Both the position numbers and the translations under genes were made by a program. This document shows, in pieces, positions 35,618 to 44,190 of a stretch of DNA of 64,000 nucleotides. The notes beneath the pieces are model-generated. The model searched no databases, had not been told where the DNA came from, and saw only the letters and a list, made by a program, of their open reading frames with translations. Origin of the DNA: Parashewanella curva (lineage in GTDB: Bacteria; Pseudomonadota; Gammaproteobacteria; Enterobacterales; Shewanellaceae); the NCBI RefSeq assembly GCF_003675895.1, contig NZ_ML014765.1:1-64000 (forward strand), given 5' to 3'. Within the stretch, counting starts at the first letter, position 1. Every line of letters starts with the position of its first letter.

Positions 35618-38296
35618 ATGTATCCAGAGTTATATCAAGAAGTGTTGCGCCGATTACCGAGAGACTTTGATTTCAAGAAGCAAAGTACCGACTTTCTACA
35701 ACAAGGCATTTGCCCTAACTGCGGTAAAAGAGAACTTTATACTTCTAAAAATGAACCTTGGTTACTTCGCTGTGGACGATTAAACAAATGTGGACATGAA
35801 CTGCATATCAAGCAGCTTTACCCTGATCTATTTAATTCTTGGAGCGAACGCTTTCCTGTCTACGATGAAAGTCATGGTTCAACCGATACCGCTGATGCTT
35901 ACTTAAAATACGGACGAGGTTTCACACTCAGTCTTATCAAAGATTGGTATCAACAAGGTTCCTATACTGATAAAACTACAGGCTTTAGTAGTTCGACGGT
36001 CAAATTCACCTTAACCAATGGCACCACTTGGGAAAGGTTAATTGATAAACCTGAGCGTTTTGGCAGTAAAAAAGCCATATTCAAAGGCAAATACCAAGGA
36101 GAATGGTGGCAAGCACCTAATTTTTGCGTTGATACCCTGCCGCAAGAGTTATGGCTAACTGAGGGAATATTTGATGCCATTGCTCTGATCCATTCTGGCT
36201 TAACTGCTGTTAGCACCATGAGCTGTAACAATTTTCCTGAAAAAGCTCTTCAACACCTTGAGGTGTTATTAGCTGGTAAGCCCAAACCAACTTTAGTCTT
36301 CGCCTTTGATACGGGTAATGCAGGCGAATCCTTTACTCAAAAATTTGTTGATAGAGCAAGAGAACTTGGTTGGCAAGCCACAGCAGCTCAACCCTACACA
36401 GCCAAAATAAAACTGGATTGGAATGAGCTACTTTTAAGAGAAAAGCTGACAGCGGAACATCTTGAACATTACCGACACCTTGGCAAATTGCTAATCGCAA
36501 GATCAGCAATGGATAAGGCGCTACTCATATACCAAAAGAATGGTAATACCGAATTTTCATTCGACTTTGAGCAAGCTTTATATTGGTACACTATTGATCT
36601 TAAAAATTTCCGTAAGGTGGAAGAACAGCTACTGGATGGTAACTCTAGCAAAGATACACGAGAAGAAGTTCGAGTACAGACTATTCGTGAGTCGAGTAAG
36701 GTAAAGTTACTTTGTAGGTGTTTTCCTCAAGCTTTGTATTCATGTCAGCTCTGTGATTCAAAAGAAATAAGCTATACCTTTAAAATTGATTTTCCACATC
36801 AAAATAACCGTATAATTACCAACTTTACAGGTTGTCAACTTAGCTCGTGTTATGAATTCAAACGAAGATTACTCAGTGTTGCACCTGGAGCGATCTTTCG
36901 AGGAAATACACACCAACTCGATCAGGTTGTTGAAAAGCAGCTATACAATATTAAGCATGTGCAATCCATTGATTTTATAGGATATAGCAAAGAGCATCAG
37001 TGTTATATATTTGATGATATAGCCGTTAAGCAAGGGAGGTTATACAGTCTCAATGATGAAGATTACTTTGATATTCCTCCCTTAAGTATCAAGTCGATTT
37101 ATTCTCTCAAGCTTAAAATCAACTCAAATCTAGAGCAGTTTGGCACAACTTGGATAAACCTTCTTTGGCAAGCCTTTAATACAAAAGGGATCATAGCCTT
37201 AGCGTTTTGGTTCGGTAGCTTGTTTGCTGAGCAAATTCGCGAGTCACAAAAGACGTTCCCATTTTTAGAAGTTACGGGTGAACCGGGTAGCGGAAAAACC
37301 ACATTGGTAGAATTTCTTTGGAAGTGTTGTGGTAGGTTAAATTATGAAGGTTTTGACCCTAATCGCGCATCTCCATCCGCTAGAGAAAGGCTCATGGCAC
37401 AAGTGGGCAACCTTCCAGTGGTTCTCAGTGAAGCAGATAGAGAGCAAAGCAAAGACCCTAAGTTAGCACGTTTTGATTGGGAAGAGTTGAAGATGCTCTA
37501 TCATGGCCGTTCAACATGCTATAAGGGAGTTAAAAGCAATAACAATGAAACTCGTGAGCCCAAATTTAGAGGTGCTATTGTTATTGAGCAAAACACTGAA
37601 GTGCAGGCATCAAGACCGATTTTACAGCGCATTATAAAACTGAGTTTTGAAACTCGCACCCAAACACCAGAAAGTTTATCGGCAGCAGAATGGTTAGAAT
37701 CGATTGACGTCGAACAGGTGTCTGGTTTTATTTTAAAAGCCATTGTAAATGAGCAGCAAGTGCTTGCACAGCTCAAAGACAGAGTGCCTTTCTACCTAAA
37801 GCAAATCAAAAAAGAATACAAAATTTACAGCAATCGTATAGTAAAAAATCATGCTCAGTTGTGTGCATTAACCGAAATTATGTCGTCTCTATTTGGTATA
37901 TCAGATGAATTTGTTGATCAGACGATTCAAGTTTTGAAAAGCATGGCGAAAGAGCGTCAGCAAGTAACAAGTAAAGAGATCCCGCAACTGCAATTATTTT
38001 GGGATATTTTTGAGTTCTTAGAGTCTGAACAAATCAATTCGGTTAACCATGCCAGAGATCCGGAGTTAATTGCTATTAATCTCAACCAGTTTTCTGAAAT
38101 TGCCAGTTCCCGTAAGCAACAAATGCCAATATTGAGTGAGTTAAAGCGACTACTCAAATTAAGCAAATTACACCCGTTTATCGGGCAAAAAGCTGTGAAC
38201 AGCGCCGTTAATGATCGGCTTAATAAATCTTTCCCAAACATGAATAAACCCGCTTGTGTTAAGTGCTGGGTATTCCATAAAGGAGAAAAGTCATGA
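35618..38296 (+). CDS. mobile-element primase/helicase-like replication protein
   Basis: An 892-residue protein. The N-terminus has a zinc-ribbon (CPNCGKREL and CGRLNKCGHEL). A Toprim-like primase region follows at about 180-260 (ELWLTEGIFDAIALIHSG, TLVFAFDTGNAG). From about residue 530 it has an ATPase domain with Walker A GEPGSGKTT (about 550) and the Walker B-side VVLSEADREQSKD. Such fusions replicate phage satellites, plasmids or integrated elements after excision. An Asp/Asn-rich middle region (about 380-500) is unassigned. The stop overlaps the Xis-like start. No host homologue is evident. Confidence 0.75.
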   Translation: MYPELYQEVLRRLPRDFDFKKQSTDFLQQGICPNCGKRELYTSKNEPWLLRCGRLNKCGHELHIKQLYPDLFNSWSERFPVYDESHGSTDTADAYLKYGRGFTLSLIKDWYQQGSYTDKTTGFSSSTVKFTLTNGTTWERLIDKPERFGSKKAIFKGKYQGEWWQAPNFCVDTLPQELWLTEGIFDAIALIHSGLTAVSTMSCNNFPEKALQHLEVLLAGKPKPTLVFAFDTGNAGESFTQKFVDRARELGWQATAAQPYTAKIKLDWNELLLREKLTAEHLEHYRHLGKLLIARSAMDKALLIYQKNGNTEFSFDFEQALYWYTIDLKNFRKVEEQLLDGNSSKDTREEVRVQTIRESSKVKLLCRCFPQALYSCQLCDSKEISYTFKIDFPHQNNRIITNFTGCQLSSCYEFKRRLLSVAPGAIFRGNTHQLDQVVEKQLYNIKHVQSIDFIGYSKEHQCYIFDDIAVKQGRLYSLNDEDYFDIPPLSIKSIYSLKLKINSNLEQFGTTWINLLWQAFNTKGIIALAFWFGSLFAEQIRESQKTFPFLEVTGEPGSGKTTLVEFLWKCCGRLNYEGFDPNRASPSARERLMAQVGNLPVVLSEADREQSKDPKLARFDWEELKMLYHGRSTCYKGVKSNNNETREPKFRGAIVIEQNTEVQASRPILQRIIKLSFETRTQTPESLSAAEWLESIDVEQVSGFILKAIVNEQQVLAQLKDRVPFYLKQIKKEYKIYSNRIVKNHAQLCALTEIMSSLFGISDEFVDQTIQVLKSMAKERQQVTSKEIPQLQLFWDIFEFLESEQINSVNHARDPELIAINLNQFSEIASSRKQQMPILSELKRLLKLSKLHPFIGQKAVNSAVNDRLNKSFPNMNKPACVKCWVFHKGEKS

Positions 38297-38502
38297 ATCA
38301 TAAATTAATGAAAGCTTCCCATTGGGCAAAACGTGAGTTTGACCAAGGTTCTATGCCATGTGCTAAAACACTTCGAAATTGGATTAAATCAGGCATTGTT
38401 GAAGGTCGCTTTATTGATGGTAAGCCCTATGTGTTTGCTAATGAAAGAGCTGGAATTGATGCACGTGTAGCTGATGGAGTCAAAGCATTATTGAGGGCTT
38501 AA
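38293..38502 (+). CDS. Xis-like excisionase / small DNA-binding protein
   Basis: A 69-residue protein with an excisionase-type winged-helix pattern: ASHWAKREFDQGSMPCAKTL, RNWIKSGIVEGRFIDGKPYV. AAGGAG lies nine bases before the ATG, and the gene overlaps the end of the primase gene. It precedes the integrase by four bases, the expected arrangement for a recombination directionality factor. Confidence 0.75.
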   Translation: MNHKLMKASHWAKREFDQGSMPCAKTLRNWIKSGIVEGRFIDGKPYVFANERAGIDARVADGVKALLRA

Positions 38503-38506
38503 TGAT

Positions 38507-39685
38507 ATGGCTGGTATTAGACAAAACAAACTTACTAAGCATTTGCCAGAGCATGTTTATTATGACGCTCGGCGAGGAAGCTTTAGGATAAAATTAGTGG
38601 ACGGAAGATTTAAAGAATTAGGACGAGATAGGGAAGTGGCTATTTCTGTTGCTAAGGAGTACAACCGAATAGCTAGACCTAAAGTGAATGTTACAGTGGA
38701 GCAATTGCTTGCTGATGACAAAGACAATGAAACTTTTTTTGGCTCTTGTGTAGATAATTTATTAAATAGGATCCTTCAAGAAGAACAGCCATCTACGAGA
38801 GTGAAGTATTCATTTGTGAGTGATGCTACACGTTGCAAAGAGTTTTTTTGTAATATTCCTGCATCAAAAATAGAGCTTCGTCATGTTAACGACTATATCA
38901 ATGAGTATCACGGTGATGCGAGCGCAAATGTTCAAAACCGAAAGGTAGCCTGGCTCAAAAAACTGTTTTCTTATGCCATAGATGAAAGCATTATGACGAC
39001 GAACCCTGCCACTCTAAAAAAAAGGAAAAGAGTTGCAGATAAAGCTCGTCAAAGACTGAAGTTGGAGTGGTATCACGCTATTCATGAGGCATCTCCTCTT
39101 TGGCTGCAAACTGCGATGGATCTCAGTTTACAAACGACACATGCTCGATTGGAAATATCAAGAATTCGTTATCATATACCTCCTTCTGATACGAGAAACT
39201 GTGGCTGTACTTGGTTTAAAGATCCTGTGACCACTGAGAATGGAGCAATCTACGGAAAACTTTTAATTCATAGGCAAAAGGTGCTACACAAAGAGTCTGC
39301 TCATGTTGCAATTCCGATTGGTGAGAAACTGAAGCAAATCATTGATCGCAGCAAAGATAAAGTAATGAGCCAATTTGTTGTGCATCGAATTCAAAAGCGT
39401 AAATTTAAAAAAGTAAGAAAAAATTTAAACCAAGTCCCCCTTAATGCTATTTCTAGCACGTTTACGGAGGTCAGAGATTTAATTGGTTGTTGTGACCATT
39501 TAGCACAAGAGCAGAGACCTACCTTTCATGAAATACGAGCTTTAGCCGCCCATTTGTATGATAAACAGGGGATCGATCTTCAGTCTCGAATGGCGCACGC
39601 TGATGAAAAAAGCACAAGAGTTTATACCAAAAACCATGTAGAATTTATTGAAGTTCCACTTGCTGAAATTGACACTGGGAAATAG
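38507..39685 (+). CDS. int: tyrosine-recombinase integrase
   Basis: A 392-residue site-specific recombinase. The N-terminal arm-binding-like part (MAGIRQNKLTKHLPEHVYYD) is followed by a SAM-like core-binding domain (about 75-165) and a catalytic domain. The first catalytic Arg lies in TTHARLEISRIRY, the H-x-x-R in FHEIRALAAHLYD, the second His in RMAHADEKST, and the nucleophilic Tyr in RVYTKNH. It is the last gene of the mobile region; after a terminator the sequence becomes host-like, so the right attachment site should lie just downstream. No tRNA is seen there. Lambda-type integrases with this N-terminus are common on ICEs and prophages. Confidence 0.9.
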   Translation: MAGIRQNKLTKHLPEHVYYDARRGSFRIKLVDGRFKELGRDREVAISVAKEYNRIARPKVNVTVEQLLADDKDNETFFGSCVDNLLNRILQEEQPSTRVKYSFVSDATRCKEFFCNIPASKIELRHVNDYINEYHGDASANVQNRKVAWLKKLFSYAIDESIMTTNPATLKKRKRVADKARQRLKLEWYHAIHEASPLWLQTAMDLSLQTTHARLEISRIRYHIPPSDTRNCGCTWFKDPVTTENGAIYGKLLIHRQKVLHKESAHVAIPIGEKLKQIIDRSKDKVMSQFVVHRIQKRKFKKVRKNLNQVPLNAISSTFTEVRDLIGCCDHLAQEQRPTFHEIRALAAHLYDKQGIDLQSRMAHADEKSTRVYTKNHVEFIEVPLAEIDTGK

Positions 39686-40435
39686 TCATCTATCTGATAC
39701 AAATAAAGATCACTATAAATGCTCATAAAGGTAACTTATTAACCATTCTGTTTTTTGAAAAGTTACCTTTTTTTGTTGATTAAATTCTTAATTGCTTCAG
39801 TGTCTTAGCTTCGATTGTAAACTTATGTAACCAAGGTTACTATTTTCCGGTGGCGTATTGAGTTATATGAGTTTGTCCTCGATTGTCGTTTAGTTCGTTA
39901 GTTTACATTCTGATCACTAGCACTCAACCAAGAGCTTTCTCCTTTATTAATGCCTATATCAAGCAGCCTGCAACTCTATTTTCGCTTGAAATGCTATCTG
40001 TATTTTTGAGCTCAAGTATCATGTATAGTGCCTGAACTGAACATAAATCATGTGAAAGTATATGCTCAGATACTTAGATAAATTGTTATCAAATCATTCG
40101 ACTTTGCAGTATTTCAAATATGGCTTTGAGTGCTAAAAATATCAGTAACAAAGCAGGAACAACACAAATTTTTAGCTGAATTAGCATAATGAAAACTTAG
40201 ATATGTAAATGATGGGAAAGTGGTATAATTGCGCAAAATAAAGGTTTATCTTATTGATTTATAATAGCTCTTTAATACCTAAAATGCTTAATTTTTGCAA
40301 AATTTAGCAAAAGCTTTATTTTTATTAAAATCAATAAGATAAGTCACGATGATAATAATTAAGTATAGATGACAATTTTGAAATATCACTTGAGATGATG
40401 ATTTCAAAAAACAAACTAAATTTAGGGAAATATAA
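39686..40435. other. 750-base intergenic region, element/chromosome junction
   Basis: No gene is seen between the integrase and the DUF885 gene. The region holds the terminator at 39727, a TATAAT at 40234-40239 without a good -35, and a 15-base perfect inverted repeat TTATCTTATTGATTT (40246-40260) / AAATCAATAAGATAA (40328-40342). The right end of the integrated element should fall here or just inside the integrase 3' end. No tRNA-like sequence or recognisable direct repeat to a left end is visible in the window. Confidence 0.5.
39727..39774 (+). terminator. rho-independent terminator after the integrase
   Basis: AAAGGTAACTT (39727-39737) pairs with AAGTTACCTTT (39760-39770), with a 22-base loop and a run of T residues to 39774. 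It closes the integrase transcription unit. Confidence 0.75.
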
Positions 40436-42265
40436 ATGAAAAAGTCTCTTCTTTTTATGGCGATAAGTTCAGTATTAACTTTATCTGCCTGTCAGGATAA
40501 TGACGTACAAGAAACTCAAGTGACATCTAAAAAGCAAGCTTCATCGGCTGTTTCTAGTAAACAGCAGTCAGCTGAAAAGATTTATCTTGATCTGGTTGAT
40601 AATTACTTTAAAGATCAACTTAAGTTAAATCCTTTAATGGCTACTTTTGTTGGAAATAACGATTATAACGATGAATTTGGTAGCAACCTTACAGAAGCAT
40701 ATCTCAAAGCTCGCCACGAATTAAATCAAGGTTATTTGGATAAGCTAAAAAAAATTGATCGCGCTAGCTTGCCGACAAACCTTCAATTCAGTTACGACTT
40801 ATTTGGTTACGACCGTAACATGGAGCTGATTTCAGAAACCTATCCGTCACGTTGGTTACCGATGAATCAATTTTATAACACGGTTATTACCATGGTTCAG
40901 CTAGGTACAGGAGAAAGCGCACAACCGTTCAAAACTGTTGAAGACTATCAAAACTGGTTGTCTCGTCTTGATGGATTTATTGAGTGGACTCAACAAGCTC
41001 AAGAGCGTATGAACCAAGGCATTGAGAGCAAAGTGGTACTTCCACGTGTTTTAGCTGAGAAAATAGTGCCACAGCTTCAAGCTCATATTGTTGCCAATCC
41101 TGAAGAAAGTATCTTTTTTGCGCCAATCAAAAATATTCCTGACAATTTTACCGACTCGCAGAAAGCTGAGTTAACGGCGTCTTATAAAAAAATGATTGCT
41201 GAAAAGTTGGTTCCAGCTTTAGCTTCATTAAAAGACTATTTTAAAGATACCTATATCCCTAAAACACGTGCGGCTGATGGTTGGTGGGGATTGCCTAATG
41301 GTAAAGCTTGGTATCAGCATTTAGCAAACCAGCACACCACTACCAAAATGCCCGTAGATGAAATTCATGAGATTGGGTTATCAGAAGTGGCTCGTATTTT
41401 ATCTGAAATGGATAAAGTTCGTGAACAAGTTGGATTTAAAGGTGATTTAAAAGCATTTTTCGCACACCTATCGTCAGATCCTAAATACTTCTTTACTGAG
41501 CGCCAAGACCTAGTTGATGGTTATATGGGGCTTAAAGACAGTATTAACAAAGAGCTGCCTAAATATTTCAATGTAATGCCAGAGGCGGATTACATTGTTA
41601 AGCCAGTAGAAGCGTTCCGTGAACAATCTGCTGCTGGTGCATCTTATCAATCTCCTGCTGTAGATGGTTCTCGTCCAGGCATTTTCTACATCAATACCTA
41701 CAATTTGAAAGCTCAGCCTAAGTGGGGCATGACAACCTTATCTTTGCATGAAGCGGCTCCAGGACATCATTTTCAAATAGCCATTAAGCAAGAACTTAAA
41801 GGTGTGCCTCAGTTCCAACGCTTTAGTGGGTATACCGCTTTTGAAGAGGGATGGGCGCTTTATGCAGAATACCTAGGAATGGAAATGGGTTTATTTAAAG
41901 ATCCTTACCAATACTTCGGCAAGTTATCAGATGAAATGCTTCGTGCGATGCGTTTAGTTGTTGATACAGGTCTACATGCTAAAGGCTGGAGTCGTGAACA
42001 AGCAATTCAATACATGAAAGATAATTCGCCAATGGCTGAATCTGATATTACCGCTGAAGTTGAGCGTTATATGGCTATTCCGGGGCAGGCATTGTCGTAT
42101 AAAATTGGTCAGTTAAAGATTATCGAGCTTCGTGAACGTGCTGAAAAAGCACTGGGTAATAAATTTGATATTAAGGCATTCCATGATCAAATTTTGACGA
42201 CCGGCTCACTGCCAATGGCGGTGATGGAAGATAAAATTGATAGCTGGATTGCATCTAATCAATAA
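40436..42265 (+). CDS. DUF885-family lipoprotein, putative metallopeptidase
   Basis: A 609-residue secreted lipoprotein: signal peptide with lipobox LTLSA-Cys19. The DUF885 catalytic signatures are LHEAAPGHHFQIAI (HExxx-H zinc ligands) and AFEEGWALYAEYLGME (third ligand Glu), followed by DEMLRAMRLVVDTGLHAKGW. The family is related to M1/M3-like zincins and is common, often in several copies, in Shewanella and related marine bacteria. It should act in the periplasm on peptides. It is the first apparently core-chromosomal gene after the mobile element and ends in its own terminator. Confidence 0.88.
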   Translation: MKKSLLFMAISSVLTLSACQDNDVQETQVTSKKQASSAVSSKQQSAEKIYLDLVDNYFKDQLKLNPLMATFVGNNDYNDEFGSNLTEAYLKARHELNQGYLDKLKKIDRASLPTNLQFSYDLFGYDRNMELISETYPSRWLPMNQFYNTVITMVQLGTGESAQPFKTVEDYQNWLSRLDGFIEWTQQAQERMNQGIESKVVLPRVLAEKIVPQLQAHIVANPEESIFFAPIKNIPDNFTDSQKAELTASYKKMIAEKLVPALASLKDYFKDTYIPKTRAADGWWGLPNGKAWYQHLANQHTTTKMPVDEIHEIGLSEVARILSEMDKVREQVGFKGDLKAFFAHLSSDPKYFFTERQDLVDGYMGLKDSINKELPKYFNVMPEADYIVKPVEAFREQSAAGASYQSPAVDGSRPGIFYINTYNLKAQPKWGMTTLSLHEAAPGHHFQIAIKQELKGVPQFQRFSGYTAFEEGWALYAEYLGMEMGLFKDPYQYFGKLSDEMLRAMRLVVDTGLHAKGWSREQAIQYMKDNSPMAESDITAEVERYMAIPGQALSYKIGQLKIIELRERAEKALGNKFDIKAFHDQILTTGSLPMAVMEDKIDSWIASNQ

Positions 42266-42286
42266 CTTATGTAATTTGGTTACCTC

Positions 42287-42310
42287 AAGGCGACAATGAA
42301 GTCGCCTTTT
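42287..42310 (+). terminator. rho-independent terminator after the DUF885 gene
   Basis: AAGGCGAC (42287-42294), loop AATGAA, GTCGCCTT (42301-42308) followed by T residues: a perfect eight-base stem. Confidence 0.8.
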
Positions 42311-42325
42311 TAGTCTGAGGAAGCC

Positions 42326-42859
42326 ATGAACCTGCCTTCAAGCCTGAATCTTACATATCGTGTGCCTAATCAGTCCGATTGGGATAACTACTTAAAACTA
42401 AACCTATCACCTGAGGTTAATCGTTATATTCGTGAAGTTTTGCCAGACAGCGACATTCGCAGTCGTTTCAATATTAAGACCCAACCTTGGACTTTCAAAT
42501 CGGGTGGTTGGCTTATGTTGGTGTTGGAAGATAACTTAGGTGAGTTTGTTGGATACAATGGCTTTCATTGTTTTGATCTTGAATTAAAACATGTTGAAGT
42601 GGGGTATATGTTAACTCCAGAACAACAAGGTAAAGGTTACGCTACTGAAAGTTTAAAAACTATAACCAAGTGGGGCAGAGATCAGTTCGATATTCATAAA
42701 TTTGTTGCTTATTGTTCTTCTCAAAATGTCAGTTCGCAACGAGTTCTGGAAAAGTCAGGGTTTCAGCAAGAAGGTTTATTGCGAGAAAACATTAAAATAG
42801 GTCAAAACTGGAGTGATGACTATGTTTATGGATTATTGTCTAGGGAAATTCCTCGATAA
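42326..42859 (+). CDS. GNAT acetyltransferase, RimJ/RimL-like
   Basis: A 177-residue N-acetyltransferase. The acetyl-CoA loop is in GYMLTPEQQGKGYATESLK (Q-x-x-G-x-G/A), and the C-terminal NVSSQRVLEKSGFQQEGLLR is the typical RimJ/RimL ending. A good RBS (GAGGAAGCC) precedes the ATG at 42326. The substrate (a ribosomal protein, an amine or an antibiotic) cannot be told. It lies between a terminator and the S4/RraB gene. Confidence 0.85.
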   Translation: MNLPSSLNLTYRVPNQSDWDNYLKLNLSPEVNRYIREVLPDSDIRSRFNIKTQPWTFKSGGWLMLVLEDNLGEFVGYNGFHCFDLELKHVEVGYMLTPEQQGKGYATESLKTITKWGRDQFDIHKFVAYCSSQNVSSQRVLEKSGFQQEGLLRENIKIGQNWSDDYVYGLLSREIPR

Positions 42860-42896
42860 ACCAGTATAATCCCTTTTATTTTTCATTGGTTAAAAC

Positions 42897-43517
42897 ATGT
42901 CTGAGATTGAAACACTAGAACTTCGCTCTGGTGATGAGTTTATTGAGCTATATAAGATTCTGAAAATTCAAGGGATGATCAGTGCTGGAGCTGAAGCTAA
43001 GCACGTTATCTCTGAAGGTTATGTTCTAGTAAATGGTGAAGTAGAAACCCGCAAACGTAAAAAAGTAGTTGCGGGTGATATAGTTACTTTTAACGGTGAA
43101 TCGGTAATGATCACCTCTGAGGATGAAATAATGCAGTTTCCTGATGATGATAACGGGCAAATGCTAGCCGCTATGGCTGATGCTGGCATGGATCTCTCTA
43201 AGCCACAAAATATTGACTTTTTCCTTGTGTTTGACGAACAACGCGATGCGGAAACAGCCCTTGAAGATCTTGTTAACTCTGATCGTGAAGGTGAAGTTGA
43301 ATTGTTGTTCAATGAAGAATCGACAAAGTGGGAATTGATTGTTTCTATTCATATGATGCCTGAGTATGATGCCATCATTACTACTGAGTCAGAACTTCAT
43401 ACTTATGCTGAAGAATATGATGGTATTTCTGATGGTTGGGGCGTGATGCAACATCAAGAAGGCGATGATGAGTTTGCCGATGAAGAGCATGAATGTGGAG
43501 AAGGTTGCTCTCACTAA
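42897..43517 (+). CDS. S4 RNA-binding domain fused to RraB-like RNase E inhibitor
   Basis: A 206-residue protein in two parts. Residues 1-70 are a YbcJ-type S4 RNA-binding domain (FIELYKILKIQGMISAGAEA, then VLVNGEVETRKRKKVVAGD). Residues from about 80 onward resemble RraB, the regulator of RNase E activity B (FFLVFDEQRDAETALEDLV, then EYDGISDGWGVMQHQEGD with the YDGWG-type motif and an acidic tail). The frame is continuous. In E. coli the two are separate proteins. The fusion may bring the RNase E inhibitor to ribosomes or RNA, which is inference. The C-terminus EHECGEGCSH is His/Cys-rich and could bind metal. Confidence 0.8.
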   Translation: MSEIETLELRSGDEFIELYKILKIQGMISAGAEAKHVISEGYVLVNGEVETRKRKKVVAGDIVTFNGESVMITSEDEIMQFPDDDNGQMLAAMADAGMDLSKPQNIDFFLVFDEQRDAETALEDLVNSDREGEVELLFNEESTKWELIVSIHMMPEYDAIITTESELHTYAEEYDGISDGWGVMQHQEGDDEFADEEHECGEGCSH

Positions 43518-43557
43518 TACTTAGCGGTTATTAGAAGATCAGTTTTTCGGAGGGCAT

Positions 43558-43776
43558 ATGTCTGCAGCAGTGGAAGGAGACTTAACGGTAAGCTTTAGTG
43601 ATCGTGTTTTAATTAACGCTCCACCCATTTCCGAAAAAGTGACTTTATTGAGTTTCAAACCGCGGTCAGCTAACTATTCTGTATGTGGCAAATGCTGCAA
43701 CAGCATAAGGCTTGCTATTTGCTGCTTTTTTGTTGCTCCTCTCGTTTGTTGTTGTGACTATTTGGAATGTAAGTAA
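43558..43776 (+). CDS. small open frame with a strong RBS, doubtful or decayed
   Basis: A 72-residue frame preceded by GGAGGG five bases before the ATG. The first 45 residues read like a soluble protein (VEGDLTVSFSDRVLINAPPI), but the rest is Cys-rich and unnatural. In the +1 frame, bases 43709-43780 encode a clear membrane helix (GLLFAAFLLLLSFVVVTIW). This suggests a gene broken by a frameshift, or a short real gene of unknown type. Confidence 0.3.
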   Translation: MSAAVEGDLTVSFSDRVLINAPPISEKVTLLSFKPRSANYSVCGKCCNSIRLAICCFFVAPLVCCCDYLECK

Positions 43777-43883
43777 TTGACGTTCTACTTATTTGCTGAT
43801 TCAAAAGCTAGATGAGTGCATAGCTTTGCACTCATCAAAATGAAAACATCAATGGTTCTATATTCAATGCAAAAAGAATAAAG

Positions 43884-44045
43884 CTAGTTTTTCTCGTTTT
43901 CTAAATAATTTTCATCAAATTTAGACTTTTTCTTTTTGGCTCTAAAGTCCTTTTCTTTTTTCCACTTGCGTTTTTCATGCTTGGCTTCAATGTGATCTGA
44001 ACCTTCATCCCATTCATCTTTATCGAAGCGATAATCCTTGCTCAT
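43884..44045 (-). CDS. small highly charged protein, unknown
   Basis: A 53-residue protein on the minus strand from the ATG at 44045 (AAGG seven bases upstream). It is packed with Lys, Glu and Asp (DYRFDKDEWDEGSDHIEAKH, then KRKWKKEKDFRAKKKK) and has no hydrophobic core, so it is probably disordered. The frame is open upstream to 44123, but without a better start. It is similar in type to small charged proteins seen in Shewanella and Vibrio. Function unknown; it is divergent from the TSUP gene. Confidence 0.5.
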   Translation of the reverse strand: MSKDYRFDKDEWDEGSDHIEAKHEKRKWKKEKDFRAKKKKSKFDENYLENEKN

Positions 44046-44190
44046 AACTAAACCTTGCTGTTCCTCAAATTGCCTCGTGGCATGGTCATAAGTAATTTTA
44101 GTAGGTATATGAGAATATCCCAAAAAGTTTACCGTTTGATTTCAGTGGGTAAGGCGTATAATGCAATCTCATTTCTTTTATGGGATACGC

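Noticed and set aside
39686-40435. A tRNA gene as attachment site of the integrase
   Set aside because: No cloverleaf-like sequence or tRNA 3' end could be seen downstream of the integrase.
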